Shown: positions 1 to 7,895 of the stretch, in pieces | Position numbering within the stretch: the first letter of the stretch is position 1 | How the letters are laid out: each line of letters begins with the position of its first letter | Source of the DNA: CAYTRP01 sp964625145 | Lineage (GTDB): Bacteria; Sumerlaeota; Sumerlaeia; SLMS01; JAHLLQ01 | NCBI GenBank assembly: GCA_964625145.1 | Contig: CAZVAQ010000087.1 | Coordinates: 1 to 14,229, forward strand | Reading direction: 5' to 3' | Length of the DNA: 14,229 nucleotides | The notes under the pieces: generated by a model | The model's database searches: none | Seen by the model: only the letters and a program-made list of their open reading frames with translations | What the model was told of the DNA's origin: nothing | Position numbers and translations under genes: made by a program

Positions 1-1
1 A

Positions 2-36
2 ACCCTCGACCCTCGGCTCTCCTGTTCCCGTTCCCG
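2..36. repeat. Short tandem repeats before murD
   Basis: ACCCTCG occurs twice in tandem (2-8, 9-15), followed by TTCCCG twice (25-30, 31-36). The heptamer period matches later arrays. No end of an upstream gene can be made out in this stretch. Confidence 0.5.
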
Positions 37-62
37 TAGCTCACTTTTCCCGGAGGCAACTG

Positions 63-1445
63 ATGATGGCTAAGAACCCCGATTTTCCCTACAAGCGCGT
101 GCTGGTATTCGGCGCGGCACGCTCCGGCGTCGGCGCGATGACGCTGTTGCGGCACCATGGTGTGGAGGTTGTGTTGGTCGACGAGAAGCCCGCGATGGAG
201 TTCCGTTCGCTGATCCGTCGGCTGAAGCGCAGCTATGTGACCGCCTACTTCGGCAAGTTCGACGCCTCGGTGCTCGATCATTGCGAGGCGCTGGTCCTCA
301 GCCCCGGCATTCCGCTGGAGCATTGGCTGAGCCAGGAAGCCAACAACCGGCACCTGCCCATCATCTCGGAGGTCGAGCTCGCGTCGTACTTCGCCGGCTC
401 GCCCATCTGTGCCATCACGGGCACCAACGGCAAGACGACCACGACGTCGCTCGTGGGCAAGATGCTCACCGACGCGGGCAAGAACGCGGTGGTCTCCGGA
501 AACATCGGCCGCGCGTTCTCCGACGGCGTGCTGGCCAGCCAGGACGACAGCCGCGACACGGTGCTGGTGACCGAGGTCTCGAGCTTCCAACTCGAGTCCA
601 TCGAGACGTTCCATCCGCACGTGGCGGCGCTGTTGAACTTCTCGCACGCGCACGAGGATCGCTACACCGACTTCCGGGACTACGTGGAGGCGAAGTACCG
701 CATCACCTCCAACCAGACCGAGGACGATCACCTGGTGCTCAACGCGGACGATCCGATCTGCGTGAAGGCGGCCGAGGAGACCGACGCGCAGGTGTGGTGG
801 TTCTCGATGACGAAGAAGGTCAGCCAGGGCGCCTTCGTGGAGAAGAACACGATCTTCCTCGCCGAGGACGGCCTGAAGGTCCCCGTGTGCGACGTCAAGG
901 ACGTGCCGATCCCCGGGCGCCACAATGTGGAGAACACGTTGGCGGCATTGGTGATGGGCCGTCGCATGGGTGCGTCGCTGGACAGCCTTGTCGCGACGCT
1001 GCGCAAGTTCAAGGGCGTCGAGCACCGCATCGAATACGTCGGCGTTTCGAAGAATGGCGTTCGCTACTACAATGACTCGAAGGCGACGAACATCGATTCG
1101 CTGGAGAAGGCGCTGCTGAGCTTCGAGAAGCCGGTGGTGCTGGTTGCCGGTGGTCTCGATCGCCAGGCGGCATACGACCGGTTGAACTCGCTCGTGCGTG
1201 ATCGCGTGAAGAGCCTCGTGCTCATCGGCCAGGCGGCGCCGGCCATCAAGAAGCACTGGGGACCGCTGGTCGCGACGGCCGAAGCAAAGGACATGGACGA
1301 CGCGGTGCGCGTGGCCAGCGAGAACGCGGGCGACGGCGACGTCGTGCTGCTGAGCCCCGCGTGCGCGAGCTGGGACATGTTCAAGGACTTCGAGGAGCGC
1401 GGCCAGGCGTTCAAGCGCAGCGTTCGCCGCGTGATCGAGGCCTGA
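63..1445 (+). CDS. murD: UDP-N-acetylmuramoyl-L-alanine--D-glutamate ligase (MurD)
   Basis: Cytoplasmic Mur ligase that adds D-glutamate to UDP-MurNAc-L-Ala using ATP. The protein is 460 aa, slightly longer than E. coli MurD (about 438). Visible motifs: a Rossmann-like N-terminus with GAARSG (17-22); the ATP loop GTNGKTTT (120-127); EVSSFQLE (171-178), which carries the Mg-binding Glu; AKYRI (210-214) with the Lys aligned to the carbamylated Lys; GRHNVENTLAAL (285-296); NDSKATN (337-343); and the C-terminal signature LSPACASWDMFKDFEERG (430-447). GGAGG at 52-56 lies 6 nt before ATG 63 and 9 nt before ATG 66, so either Met could start. One oddity is that the usual DHxDR motif reads AHEDR at 196-200, so its first Asp is Ala. 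It is the first dcw gene in the window, 25 nt before ftsW. Family assignment is secure. Confidence 0.97.
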   Translation: MMAKNPDFPYKRVLVFGAARSGVGAMTLLRHHGVEVVLVDEKPAMEFRSLIRRLKRSYVTAYFGKFDASVLDHCEALVLSPGIPLEHWLSQEANNRHLPIISEVELASYFAGSPICAITGTNGKTTTTSLVGKMLTDAGKNAVVSGNIGRAFSDGVLASQDDSRDTVLVTEVSSFQLESIETFHPHVAALLNFSHAHEDRYTDFRDYVEAKYRITSNQTEDDHLVLNADDPICVKAAEETDAQVWWFSMTKKVSQGAFVEKNTIFLAEDGLKVPVCDVKDVPIPGRHNVENTLAALVMGRRMGASLDSLVATLRKFKGVEHRIEYVGVSKNGVRYYNDSKATNIDSLEKALLSFEKPVVLVAGGLDRQAAYDRLNSLVRDRVKSLVLIGQAAPAIKKHWGPLVATAEAKDMDDAVRVASENAGDGDVVLLSPACASWDMFKDFEERGQAFKRSVRRVIEA

Positions 1446-1470
1446 CACTTCACCCGGGAGCGCAAACGAC

Positions 1471-2649
1471 GTGCGGCCTGCATGGACCAACAGCCCCGCG
1501 ACATGGATCGCGGTCACCGTGGCGGCAATGGTGTCGCTGGGGCTGGTCATGGTCTATAGTGCCAGCGCGGCGCGCGCGGGCCTGGAGACACAGCGCGCCG
1601 TGGAAAAGCGCGTCGTGGCAGGCGAGATTCCCCCACCGGAAATGGAGTTCTACCACAGCTCCGCGTACCTGAAGCGCCAGGTCGGCTGGACGTTGCTTGG
1701 TCTTGCCGGCATGGTCGTGCTGATGCGCATGCCGATGGACATGCTGGAGCGCTGGTCGCCGTGGATCCTTTGCGGCGCGTTGCTCATGCTGGTGCTCGTG
1801 ATCGCGTCGCCGCTCGGCGTCTCCTCAAAAGGCGCGCGACGATGGTTGTCGCTGGGCCCGGTGACGATCCAACCGGCGGAGTTTGCAAAGGTGGCGCTCG
1901 TGCTTTTCATGGCGCGGTTCCTCGCGCAGAAGGGGCGCGAGATCCGCGATTGGTGGCATGGCTTCGTCCCGACGATGATCGTGTGGGGTGTCTTTGCGCT
2001 GCTCGTGCTGCTGGAGCGCGACCTGGGGACGATCGTGCTGATGGGGACGGTGATGCTGGCGATGTGGCTGCTGGCGCGCATGCGCATGGCGCACCTGGCT
2101 TCCCTGGTGATCGTGTCGTTGCCCGTGCTGATCTTCCTCGTCTTCCAGCATGCCTATCGCGTGAACCGGTTCCTGGCGGTGTTGAACCCGGAAGCGCACG
2201 CGCTGACGCATGGGTACCAGCTCAACCAATCGCTGATCGCGGTGGGTTCGGGCGGGATCCTGGGGCGCGGGCTCGGCATGGGCGCGCAGAAGTACCACTT
2301 CCTCAGCGAGGCGCACACGGACTTCATCTTCGCGATCGTGTGCGAGGAACTGGGGCTGATCGGGGCGCTTGCGGTGGTCGTGCTGTTCCTGGCGCTGACG
2401 CTGCTCGGCGTGCGCGTGTCGTATCGCGCGCCGGATACGTTCAGCGGGCTGGTGGCTGCGGGGTTGACGCTGACGATCACCTGCGCGGCGTTCATCAACT
2501 TCTTCGTGGTGCTGGGCATGGCGCCGACAAAGGGTCTGGCGCTGCCGTTCTTCACCTATGGAGGGTCGTCGATGATGGCGTCATTGATGGCCGTGGGGTT
2601 GTTGTTGAATGTGGCGAATTACACCGCCATTAGTGAAGGAGGGAGATGA
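1471..2649 (+). CDS. ftsW: SEDS peptidoglycan glycosyltransferase FtsW
   Basis: Inner-membrane SEDS polymerase that builds septal glycan strands from lipid II with a class B PBP. The protein is 392 aa and rich in hydrophobic segments. SEDS signatures include ARRWLSLGPVTIQPAEFAK (122-140), LERDLGT (181-187, usually QPDLGT), YQLNQSLIAVGSGG (249-262), EAHTDFIFAI (280-289) and PTKGLALPFFTYGGSS (352-367). Asp284 in EAHTDF aligns with the catalytic Asp of the family. The first extracellular loop (about residues 32-69) is longer than in E. coli FtsW. The start is GTG with GGGAG at 1456-1460, 10 nt upstream. FtsW is preferred over RodA because it lies between murD and murG. The 125-base gap to murG is filled with tandem repeats. 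Confidence 0.95.
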   Translation: MRPAWTNSPATWIAVTVAAMVSLGLVMVYSASAARAGLETQRAVEKRVVAGEIPPPEMEFYHSSAYLKRQVGWTLLGLAGMVVLMRMPMDMLERWSPWILCGALLMLVLVIASPLGVSSKGARRWLSLGPVTIQPAEFAKVALVLFMARFLAQKGREIRDWWHGFVPTMIVWGVFALLVLLERDLGTIVLMGTVMLAMWLLARMRMAHLASLVIVSLPVLIFLVFQHAYRVNRFLAVLNPEAHALTHGYQLNQSLIAVGSGGILGRGLGMGAQKYHFLSEAHTDFIFAIVCEELGLIGALAVVVLFLALTLLGVRVSYRAPDTFSGLVAAGLTLTITCAAFINFFVVLGMAPTKGLALPFFTYGGSSMMASLMAVGLLLNVANYTAISEGGR

Positions 2650-2650
2650 G

Positions 2651-2690
2651 AAGGATAAAGGATGAAGGATAAAGGATAAAGGATAAAGCA
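2651..2690. repeat. Heptamer tandem array AAGGATA
   Basis: Five consecutive 7-base units begin at 2651, 2658, 2665, 2672 and 2679. Four read AAGGATA and one AAGGATG, followed by a partial unit. The array starts directly after the ftsW stop codon and is purine-rich on the + strand. It belongs to a wider pattern of period-7 arrays in the gaps of this window. Confidence 0.9.
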
Positions 2691-2707
2691 GAGAATCGCT
2701 TCCACTC

Positions 2708-2752
2708 TCTCTGTTGTCCCTGCTGTCTCTGCCTTCCCTGCTGTCCCTGAAG
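2708..2752. repeat. Nonamer tandem array, consensus TCYCTGYYG
   Basis: Five degenerate 9-base units begin at 2708, 2717, 2726, 2735 and 2744. The second and fourth are identical (TCCCTGCTG). The array is pyrimidine-rich on the + strand and lies 22 nt before the murG start. It differs in unit and period from the heptamer array just upstream. Confidence 0.85.
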
Positions 2753-2774
2753 ATTTCCCGAAAGATCGACAACG

Positions 2775-4013
2775 ATGTGGAGTTTCAGAAAAATGCTGCG
2801 CAGACACAGTGACACCGACATCGCGTTGAGCGGCGCGCGGCGGATCCTTGTCGTCGCGGGCGGCACGGGCGGTCACATCGCGCCGGCGCTGGCCGTGGGT
2901 GAATATCTGCGCGCGGCCTTTGCGGACAATGTGAGCGTGCGCTATGTGTCGGGGAGTCGTGCGGTGGAGCAGCAGGCCTTTGCCGCGGCGCACGAGTTTC
3001 CGGATCGTCTGGCGTGCGAGCGCGCGCCGGGGATGTCGCTGGGCAGTTTGCCGCAATGGCCGCGTTACGCCATGTCGATCATGCAGGCGCGCCGGTTGGT
3101 CCAAAGCTTTGCGCCCGACGCGGTGCTGGCCATGGGTGGTTATGTCTGCGCGCCGGTGTTGACGGCTGCGCGGCTGAAGGGAATTCCGTTCTTCCTGCAC
3201 GAATCCAACTCCGTCCCCGGCCGCGTGACGCGGCTGTTCGCGGGTGGGGCCCGGCGCGTGTTCCTGGCTCATGAGGATGCCGCCGCGCAATTGCCGGCGC
3301 GCTCGCAGTGCCGTGTCGTGGGGACGCCCGTGCGCGCGGCGTTGTTCCAGGTGGATCGCCAGGAGGCACTGCGCGCCCTCGGCCTGGAGGATGGCAAGCC
3401 CACCCTGCTGGTGCTGGGCGGCAGCCAGGGAGCGCGCAGCCTGAACGAGATGCTCGTGGAGGCATTGCCGCGCATGGCAGCGGCGTATGCCGGCCGCGGT
3501 GGCTTGCAGGTGCTGTGGTCCTGCGGGTCGCTGCATTGCAAGACGGTCACTTCGCATGTGGAAGCCATGGGTTTGGAGAACGTCACGGTGCGCGCGTTCG
3601 AATTCATCGAGCGCATGGAGCTGGCCTATGCGGTGGCGGACGCGGTGTTGAGCCGCGCGGGCGCCAGCACGTTGGCGGAGTTGTCGGCGCTGGGTCTGCA
3701 GTCGCTGTTGGTGCCCTATCCACATGCGGCGGACAATCATCAGGTGGCCAACGCGGCGTCGCTGGAGCGCATGGGCCTGGCGCGGGTGATGGAGGAGAAG
3801 GACATGACCGCCGCTGCGCTGGCCGACGCGTTGGTGGAGTTGCTCGCACAAGTTGGGGCCGAGGGCAGGATGTTGGGTGAGGAATCGCGCGAGGCGGGTG
3901 CAGCGCGCGTCATCGCCGAGGAATTGATGCAGGTCGCACCACGCAGTGAATCCCGCAGCCGCGTTGCCGTCTCTTCGAGGTCCGGCGACAGCCAATGGAG
4001 TTCCGTCGCATGA
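2775..4013 (+). CDS. murG: Lipid II synthase, UDP-GlcNAc:lipid I GlcNAc transferase (MurG)
   Basis: Peripheral membrane GT-B glycosyltransferase that adds GlcNAc to lipid I on the cytoplasmic face. Family motifs: the glycine-rich loop GGTGGH (29-34), HESN (142-145), the second glycine-rich loop GGSQGA (215-220), RAGASTLAEL (294-303) for UDP-GlcNAc binding, and PYPHAADNHQ (314-323). At 412 aa it exceeds E. coli MurG (355), partly through a Ser/Arg-rich C-terminal tail (about 389-412) absent from typical MurG. The start is uncertain. ATG 2775 has no good Shine-Dalgarno, whereas in-frame ATG 2793 has GGAG at 2779-2782, 10 nt upstream. The shorter form would lose only six residues. The stop overlaps the murC start. 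Confidence 0.95.
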   Translation: MWSFRKMLRRHSDTDIALSGARRILVVAGGTGGHIAPALAVGEYLRAAFADNVSVRYVSGSRAVEQQAFAAAHEFPDRLACERAPGMSLGSLPQWPRYAMSIMQARRLVQSFAPDAVLAMGGYVCAPVLTAARLKGIPFFLHESNSVPGRVTRLFAGGARRVFLAHEDAAAQLPARSQCRVVGTPVRAALFQVDRQEALRALGLEDGKPTLLVLGGSQGARSLNEMLVEALPRMAAAYAGRGGLQVLWSCGSLHCKTVTSHVEAMGLENVTVRAFEFIERMELAYAVADAVLSRAGASTLAELSALGLQSLLVPYPHAADNHQVANAASLERMGLARVMEEKDMTAAALADALVELLAQVGAEGRMLGEESREAGAARVIAEELMQVAPRSESRSRVAVSSRSGDSQWSSVA

Positions 4014-5509
4014 GCATTCACTTCGCCGCCGCCGCGGAAGCGGACGACACGGTGTTTCGCCCTTCGAGCAAGGGGCTCGGTTTCGAGAGTGCCCACCTTG
4101 TTGGCATCGGCGGTTGTGGCATGAGCGCGCTGGCGTGGTCGCTGCTTGCGTGCGGCGTCGATGTCAGCGGCAGCGATGTGAAGGAGACGCGCACGGTGTC
4201 GCGCCTGCGCGATGCGGGTGCGCGCATCACGATCGGTCATTCGGAGGACGCCATCGCGCGGCCGGATGTGGCGATCCTGTCCAGCGCGATCCGCCCCGAC
4301 AATCCGGAGGTGGTCGCCGCGCGGGAGAAGGGCGTGCGCCTGATCCATCGCAGCGACGCGTTGGCGTTGTTCCTGAACCTGCGGCAATCGATCCTGGTCA
4401 GTGGCACCCACGGCAAGACGACCACGACGGCCATGTTGTCCCTGGCATTGGAAGCGGCGGGGCTGGACCCGTGGGGCTTTGTCGGCGGCCATGTGCCGGC
4501 GTGGGATGGCAACTCGCGCGTTGGCGGTGTGGAGTGGGCCGTGGCGGAAGCGGACGAGAGCGACGGCACCTTTGAGCGTCTCCCCGCCGATCACCTGATC
4601 GTGACCAACGTCGAGGATGATCACCTTGATTTCTGGAAGACCAGCGATGCCATGCGCGCGGGATACAAGCGCGTGGTGGAGAAGGTGCGCGAGGGCGGGA
4701 CCGTGTTGGTGTGCGGAGACGATCCCGGCGCGCGGGAGCTGGCGTATCAGGTCACGCGCCGCGTGTTGACGTATCGGCTCGAGGAAGGCATGGGCGATTA
4801 CAGCGCGGGCAGCATCCAGCTCGGCGCCTTTCATTCGGAGTTCGACTTCTATCGCGGCCGCGAAGTGGCGGCGCGCGTGCGTGTCGGTGTTCCCGGTCGC
4901 CAGAATGTGGCGAACGCGGTGGCTGCACTGGCCATGGCGGACATGGTCGGCGCGGACCTGGAGCGCGCCAGCGCGGCCCTGGCGGTGTTCCACGGCGTGG
5001 GCAGGCGCTTCGAGCAGAAGGGGACAGTCCACGGCGTCACCGTCATTGATGACTATGCGCATCACCCGACGGAGATCGCAGCGACGATCCAGGCCGCGCT
5101 GGCGGCACGACGGGAACTGGGCGGCCGGCTCATCGTGATCTTCCAACCGCATCGCTACACGCGCACGCGGGACCTGATGGAATCGTTCGCGACATGTTTC
5201 ACCGGTGCGGACGACCTGGTGCTGGCGCCGATCTATTCCGCCGGCGAGGACGCGATCCCCAACGTCAGCACGGACGCGTTGGCAAAGATGATCCACTTTG
5301 AGACGGGCCGGATGCCGCGCGTGTTGGAGCGGCGCGCGATTGCGGCAGCCGTGGCGCCCGATCTTCAGGCTGGGGATTTGGTGCTTACGCTAGGAGCCGG
5401 GGACAACTGGCAGACGGGCGAGGAGATTCTGGAGCTGTTGCGCGCCATGGCGGGCAATGGCGTTGCAACACATGATCGACCAGGAGGACCGGGCGAATGC
5501 TGCGCGTGA
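4010..5509 (+). CDS. murC: UDP-N-acetylmuramate--L-alanine ligase (MurC)
   Basis: Cytoplasmic ATP-dependent ligase that adds L-alanine to UDP-MurNAc, the first step of the stem peptide. The protein is 499 aa from ATG 4010. I chose this start over an in-frame ATG at 3995 because it makes an ATGA overlap with the murG stop and has TGGAG at 3996-4000, 9 nt upstream. Motifs: GIGGCGMS (32-39), GTHGKTTT ATP loop (132-139), EADESDG (180-186), EDDHLD (202-207), GRRFE (331-335), DDYAHHPTE (347-355), QPHRYTR (379-385) and LGAGD (461-465). Length and motifs are ordinary for the family. The reading frame overlaps murB by 13 nt, suggesting translational coupling. Confidence 0.97.
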   Translation: MSIHFAAAAEADDTVFRPSSKGLGFESAHLVGIGGCGMSALAWSLLACGVDVSGSDVKETRTVSRLRDAGARITIGHSEDAIARPDVAILSSAIRPDNPEVVAAREKGVRLIHRSDALALFLNLRQSILVSGTHGKTTTTAMLSLALEAAGLDPWGFVGGHVPAWDGNSRVGGVEWAVAEADESDGTFERLPADHLIVTNVEDDHLDFWKTSDAMRAGYKRVVEKVREGGTVLVCGDDPGARELAYQVTRRVLTYRLEEGMGDYSAGSIQLGAFHSEFDFYRGREVAARVRVGVPGRQNVANAVAALAMADMVGADLERASAALAVFHGVGRRFEQKGTVHGVTVIDDYAHHPTEIAATIQAALAARRELGGRLIVIFQPHRYTRTRDLMESFATCFTGADDLVLAPIYSAGEDAIPNVSTDALAKMIHFETGRMPRVLERRAIAAAVAPDLQAGDLVLTLGAGDNWQTGEEILELLRAMAGNGVATHDRPGGPGECCA

Positions 5510-6453
5510 ATGAATTTCGGTTGGATCGCGGATTGGCGGAGATTCCAAACTTGGTTTTGGAGTGGAACGCCGATCTGTCGAAGCGCACGTGGATGCAGAC
5601 GCAGGCGCGCGCCAGCGTGCTGGCCAAGCCGCAATCGGCCCATGCGCTGCGCTCATTGCTGACGGTCTCCCGGGAGCGCGAATGGCCCCTGTTGATGCTG
5701 GGCAAGGGGGCGAACACCATCTTTGCCACGCACGAGTTCGAGGGCGTCGTCGTCGAGTTGCCCAAGACCCCCTTTGGCGAGGTGACCTATGCGGGCGGGC
5801 ACCGTGTGCAGGTCGGCGCGGCCGTGCAGATCGGCCAACTCCTGAATGCCGTGCGCTCCTACCGGTTGATGGGGTTGGAATTCATGACGATGATCCCGGG
5901 CGTGGTCGGCGGGGCGCTGGCCGGCAACGCCGGCGCGGGCAATTGGGGCCTGTGCGACTTTGTGGAGGAAGTCGTCGTGATGCAGCGCGATGGCAAGGTG
6001 CGTCGTCTGCAGCGCGGTGACTTCCGCTTTGGGTATCGCTTCTCGGAATTGAGCGAGCACGTCGTGCTGATGGCGGACCTGTTGCTGGAGCCGCTGGATG
6101 AGAAGGTGGCGGCCGAGCGCGTGGCGGACTTCAAGAGCAAGAAGAAGTGCCAGCCCTACAACGAACCCTCCAGCGGCTGCATCTTCAAGAACCCCCGCGA
6201 CCCGCAAACCGGCAAGCACATCAGCGCCGGGAAGCTGATCGACGAGGCGGGGCTGAAGTCCTACATGCTCAACAGCGTGAAGGTCAGCGAGAAGCACGCG
6301 AACTTCCTGATCAACACCGGCGGCGCCACGGGCGAGGATTTCCTGGCGATGATCTCGCTCATCCAGGACACGATCCGCGAGCGCCACAGTATTGAGCTGG
6401 AGGTGGAGGCACGCATCGTGGGCGGACCGCTGACGAGTTGTGTTCTGCGGTGA
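5497..6453 (+). CDS. murB: UDP-N-acetylenolpyruvoylglucosamine reductase (MurB)
   Basis: FAD-dependent cytoplasmic reductase that converts enolpyruvyl-UDP-GlcNAc to UDP-MurNAc with NADPH. The protein is 318 aa with an FAD-binding type 4 domain. It shows GKGAN (69-73, usually GxGSN), EFMTMIPGVVGGALAGNAG (128-146), FGYRFSEL (178-185) with the substrate-binding Arg181, SSGCIFKNP (225-233) and LEVEARIVGG (301-310) with Glu304 in the catalytic Glu position. Length and layout suggest a type II MurB. The catalytic proton donor, Ser in most MurBs (GSxFKNP), is Cys228 here. GGAGG at 5483-5487 lies 9 nt before ATG 5497. The start lies inside the end of murC. It is the last of a tightly packed set, with a 408-base gap following. 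Confidence 0.95.
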   Translation: MLRVNEFRLDRGLAEIPNLVLEWNADLSKRTWMQTQARASVLAKPQSAHALRSLLTVSREREWPLLMLGKGANTIFATHEFEGVVVELPKTPFGEVTYAGGHRVQVGAAVQIGQLLNAVRSYRLMGLEFMTMIPGVVGGALAGNAGAGNWGLCDFVEEVVVMQRDGKVRRLQRGDFRFGYRFSELSEHVVLMADLLLEPLDEKVAAERVADFKSKKKCQPYNEPSSGCIFKNPRDPQTGKHISAGKLIDEAGLKSYMLNSVKVSEKHANFLINTGGATGEDFLAMISLIQDTIRERHSIELEVEARIVGGPLTSCVLR

Positions 6454-6483
6454 TAAATGCGGGATCCGGGTTGAATGAAGGGA

Positions 6484-6505
6484 GCTTGGGCATCCTTGCC
6501 CGAGC
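6484..6505. repeat. Hairpin with 9-bp stem and TCCT loop
   Basis: GCTTGGGCA (6484-6492) pairs with TGCCCGAGC (6497-6505), including one G-T pair, around loop TCCT. No T-run follows, so an ordinary intrinsic terminator is unlikely. It lies about 30 bases after murB and could attenuate, stabilise the murB mRNA end or be a dispersed repeat copy. Confidence 0.6.
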
Positions 6506-6525
6506 GGGAAAAAGTCAGGGGCTAT

Positions 6526-6546
6526 GAGTTTCGAGTTCCGAGTTGT
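6526..6546. repeat. Heptamer array GAGTTYC, three units
   Basis: GAGTTTC, GAGTTCC and GAGTTGT follow in register at 6526, 6533 and 6540. It is short but keeps the same 7-base period as the other intergenic arrays. Confidence 0.65.
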
Positions 6547-6683
6547 TGTGCGGGAGTTTTCCTTCGTGATGACATTGCCACCGCAATCCACAATGCCCGC
6601 ATCGTGCGTGCCGTTTACGCCGTCGATGGCCTTGCCAATACCACAGACCTCATCGCCTTCACGCATCCCAATGGGATTCAAGA

Positions 6684-6725
6684 GGGAGCTTGTCGCAGGG
6701 GGCTTGTCGCATGGGGCTTGTCGTC
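6684..6725. repeat. 14-base tandem repeat, three units
   Basis: Three 14-base units (6684-6697, 6698-6711, 6712-6725) share the core GGGCTTGTCGCA, with slight decay in the first and last. The 14-base period is twice the heptamer period seen elsewhere. It lies in the murB-ftsQ gap. Confidence 0.75.
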
Positions 6726-6861
6726 GCGACACAATCGCCACGAAGCCGGAGGTGGTTTTGACACATCTCCCTGCAACGGCAATGGATCGACTATCGTTGG
6801 GTGATGCGTTGGCATCTCATGACGGGAACTACGGATTCACTCACGACCGGGGAATGATTGC

Positions 6862-7791
6862 GTGAAGATCATCAAATTGAAGCGCGGGGAGCAGAAGGCG
6901 GATCGCCGGACCTCGCGCCGGCGCCTGCTGAAGTCGCCGTCGCGCGATGCGGTGCCGCGCAATGCGATGGCGCGCGCGCGGTTCAGCCTGGAGCGGCTGC
7001 CCCGCCTGCGCAGGATCTCCGGCGGCCGCTGGATCGCCATTGCGGCGGGGATCGGCGCATTGGTTGGGGCCTCGGCGTTGTTCCGCGCGTTCCTGCTGGA
7101 GTCCGAATACTTCGAGGTGCGCGAGTGGCCGGTGGAGAATGTGCAGCGCCTGCCGCCGGAGGAAGTCGTGGCCTTGGCGCGGGGCGGCGATGTGGACTGG
7201 CCCATCAACCTGTTTGCCTTCGAGCCCGGCGAGGCGGTCGAAAAGCTGAAGTCGCATCCGGTCATTCGCGACGCGAAGGTTTGGCGCGAACCGCCCGGCA
7301 CGGTGCGGATGATGGTGCAGGAGCGGCGGCAGCGGGCGGTGTTCCTCGCGCCGGGCGGAAGGGGCCTGCTGGCAGACATGGATGGAGTGCTGTTCGCCGA
7401 GGCAACGACGGAGGAGATGCTCGACCGCGAGTTGTTGCTGCTGACGACCGCGAGCACCATGCACGTGAACGTGGGTGACCGCTTGCCGGAAGACCTGGTG
7501 GCGCGGGCGCTCGAGTACCATGGCACCCTGCGGAACAGCGTCTCGCCGCTGGCGGACCAGGTTTCGGAATACCATTGGTCGGAGGAACTGGGACTGGTGC
7601 TCGTGATGCGGTCGGGGGCGCGGTTGATCTGCGGGCGCCTGAGGCCGGAGGAGACGTTGTTCAAGGCCGAGGGGTTGCTGGACAAATACCCGCGCCTTCG
7701 CGGCATTTCGTCGGCGGACCTGCGCGTCGACTCCCATGTCCCCTGGATGCCGGTTCCGACCCCCACTCCCACGCCCAAGCCGCGGCGGTAG
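6862..7791 (+). CDS. ftsQ: Cell division protein FtsQ/DivIB-like
   Basis: Bitopic membrane protein of the divisome that links early and late division proteins in the periplasm. The protein is 309 aa. It has a basic cytoplasmic N-terminus (1-56), one hydrophobic membrane segment (about 57-77), then a POTRA-like domain starting at YFEVREW (83-89), with PINLFAF (114-120), HPVIRDAKVWREPPGTVRMMVQER (132-155) and DMDGVLF (172-178), followed by the FtsQ beta region. The tail is Pro/Thr-rich (PVPTPTPTPKPRR, 297-309). The start is GTG 6862 with GGGGA at 6849-6853, 8 nt upstream. Sequence identity in this family is low, so the call rests on topology, the POTRA-like pattern and position after murB. ftsA and ftsZ do not follow. 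Confidence 0.88.
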   Translation: MKIIKLKRGEQKADRRTSRRRLLKSPSRDAVPRNAMARARFSLERLPRLRRISGGRWIAIAAGIGALVGASALFRAFLLESEYFEVREWPVENVQRLPPEEVVALARGGDVDWPINLFAFEPGEAVEKLKSHPVIRDAKVWREPPGTVRMMVQERRQRAVFLAPGGRGLLADMDGVLFAEATTEEMLDRELLLLTTASTMHVNVGDRLPEDLVARALEYHGTLRNSVSPLADQVSEYHWSEELGLVLVMRSGARLICGRLRPEETLFKAEGLLDKYPRLRGISSADLRVDSHVPWMPVPTPTPTPKPRR

Positions 7792-7895
7792 TACGCGACA
7801 TTGGAGCGCGCCGGGTGGCGGTTTTGGCGGTTTTGTGGCGAAGGCGCGAGAAACCCTTTGCCCGGGGGGGCGGGGTGTCTTTTCGATCCTTGGCC
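7792..7895. repeat. Short gap with a nonamer repeat (GGCGGTTTT)
   Basis: The 104-base gap after ftsQ contains GGCGGTTTT at 7817-7825 and 7826-7834 in direct tandem, with a decayed third unit, and a G-rich run near 7864-7875. No promoter or terminator is clear. Confidence 0.5.

Larger units (their letters stand above)
6454..6861. other. 408-base gap between murB and ftsQ, without a convincing gene
   Basis: This is where ddl often sits in dcw clusters, but no D-Ala-D-Ala ligase motif is visible in any frame. The gap holds a perfect-stem hairpin, a heptamer array and a 14-mer triplicate (listed separately). One open frame (6524-6865, 113 codons) ends in a GTGA overlap with ftsQ, but its codon use is less G+C-rich at third positions than the neighbours and no domain is recognisable. 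In the opposite direction, about 6560-6690 also reads open, again with nothing I recognise. The sequence may be decayed or non-coding. Confidence 0.6.

Noticed and set aside
2651..2752. CRISPR-like array
   Set aside because: Units are 7 and 9 bases with no spacers, and no cas genes are present.
3995..4009. Earlier murC start at ATG 3995
   Set aside because: ATG 4010 gives the ATGA overlap with murG and has a well-placed TGGAG.
3740..5296. 518-codon open frame on the - strand opposite murC
   Set aside because: Low-complexity His/Arg/Ala-rich translation opposite a fully canonical murC.
6758..6786. Promoter for ftsQ based on TTGACA at 6758-6763
   Set aside because: No acceptable -10 hexamer lies at 16-18 bases (AATGGA). 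Too weak to list.
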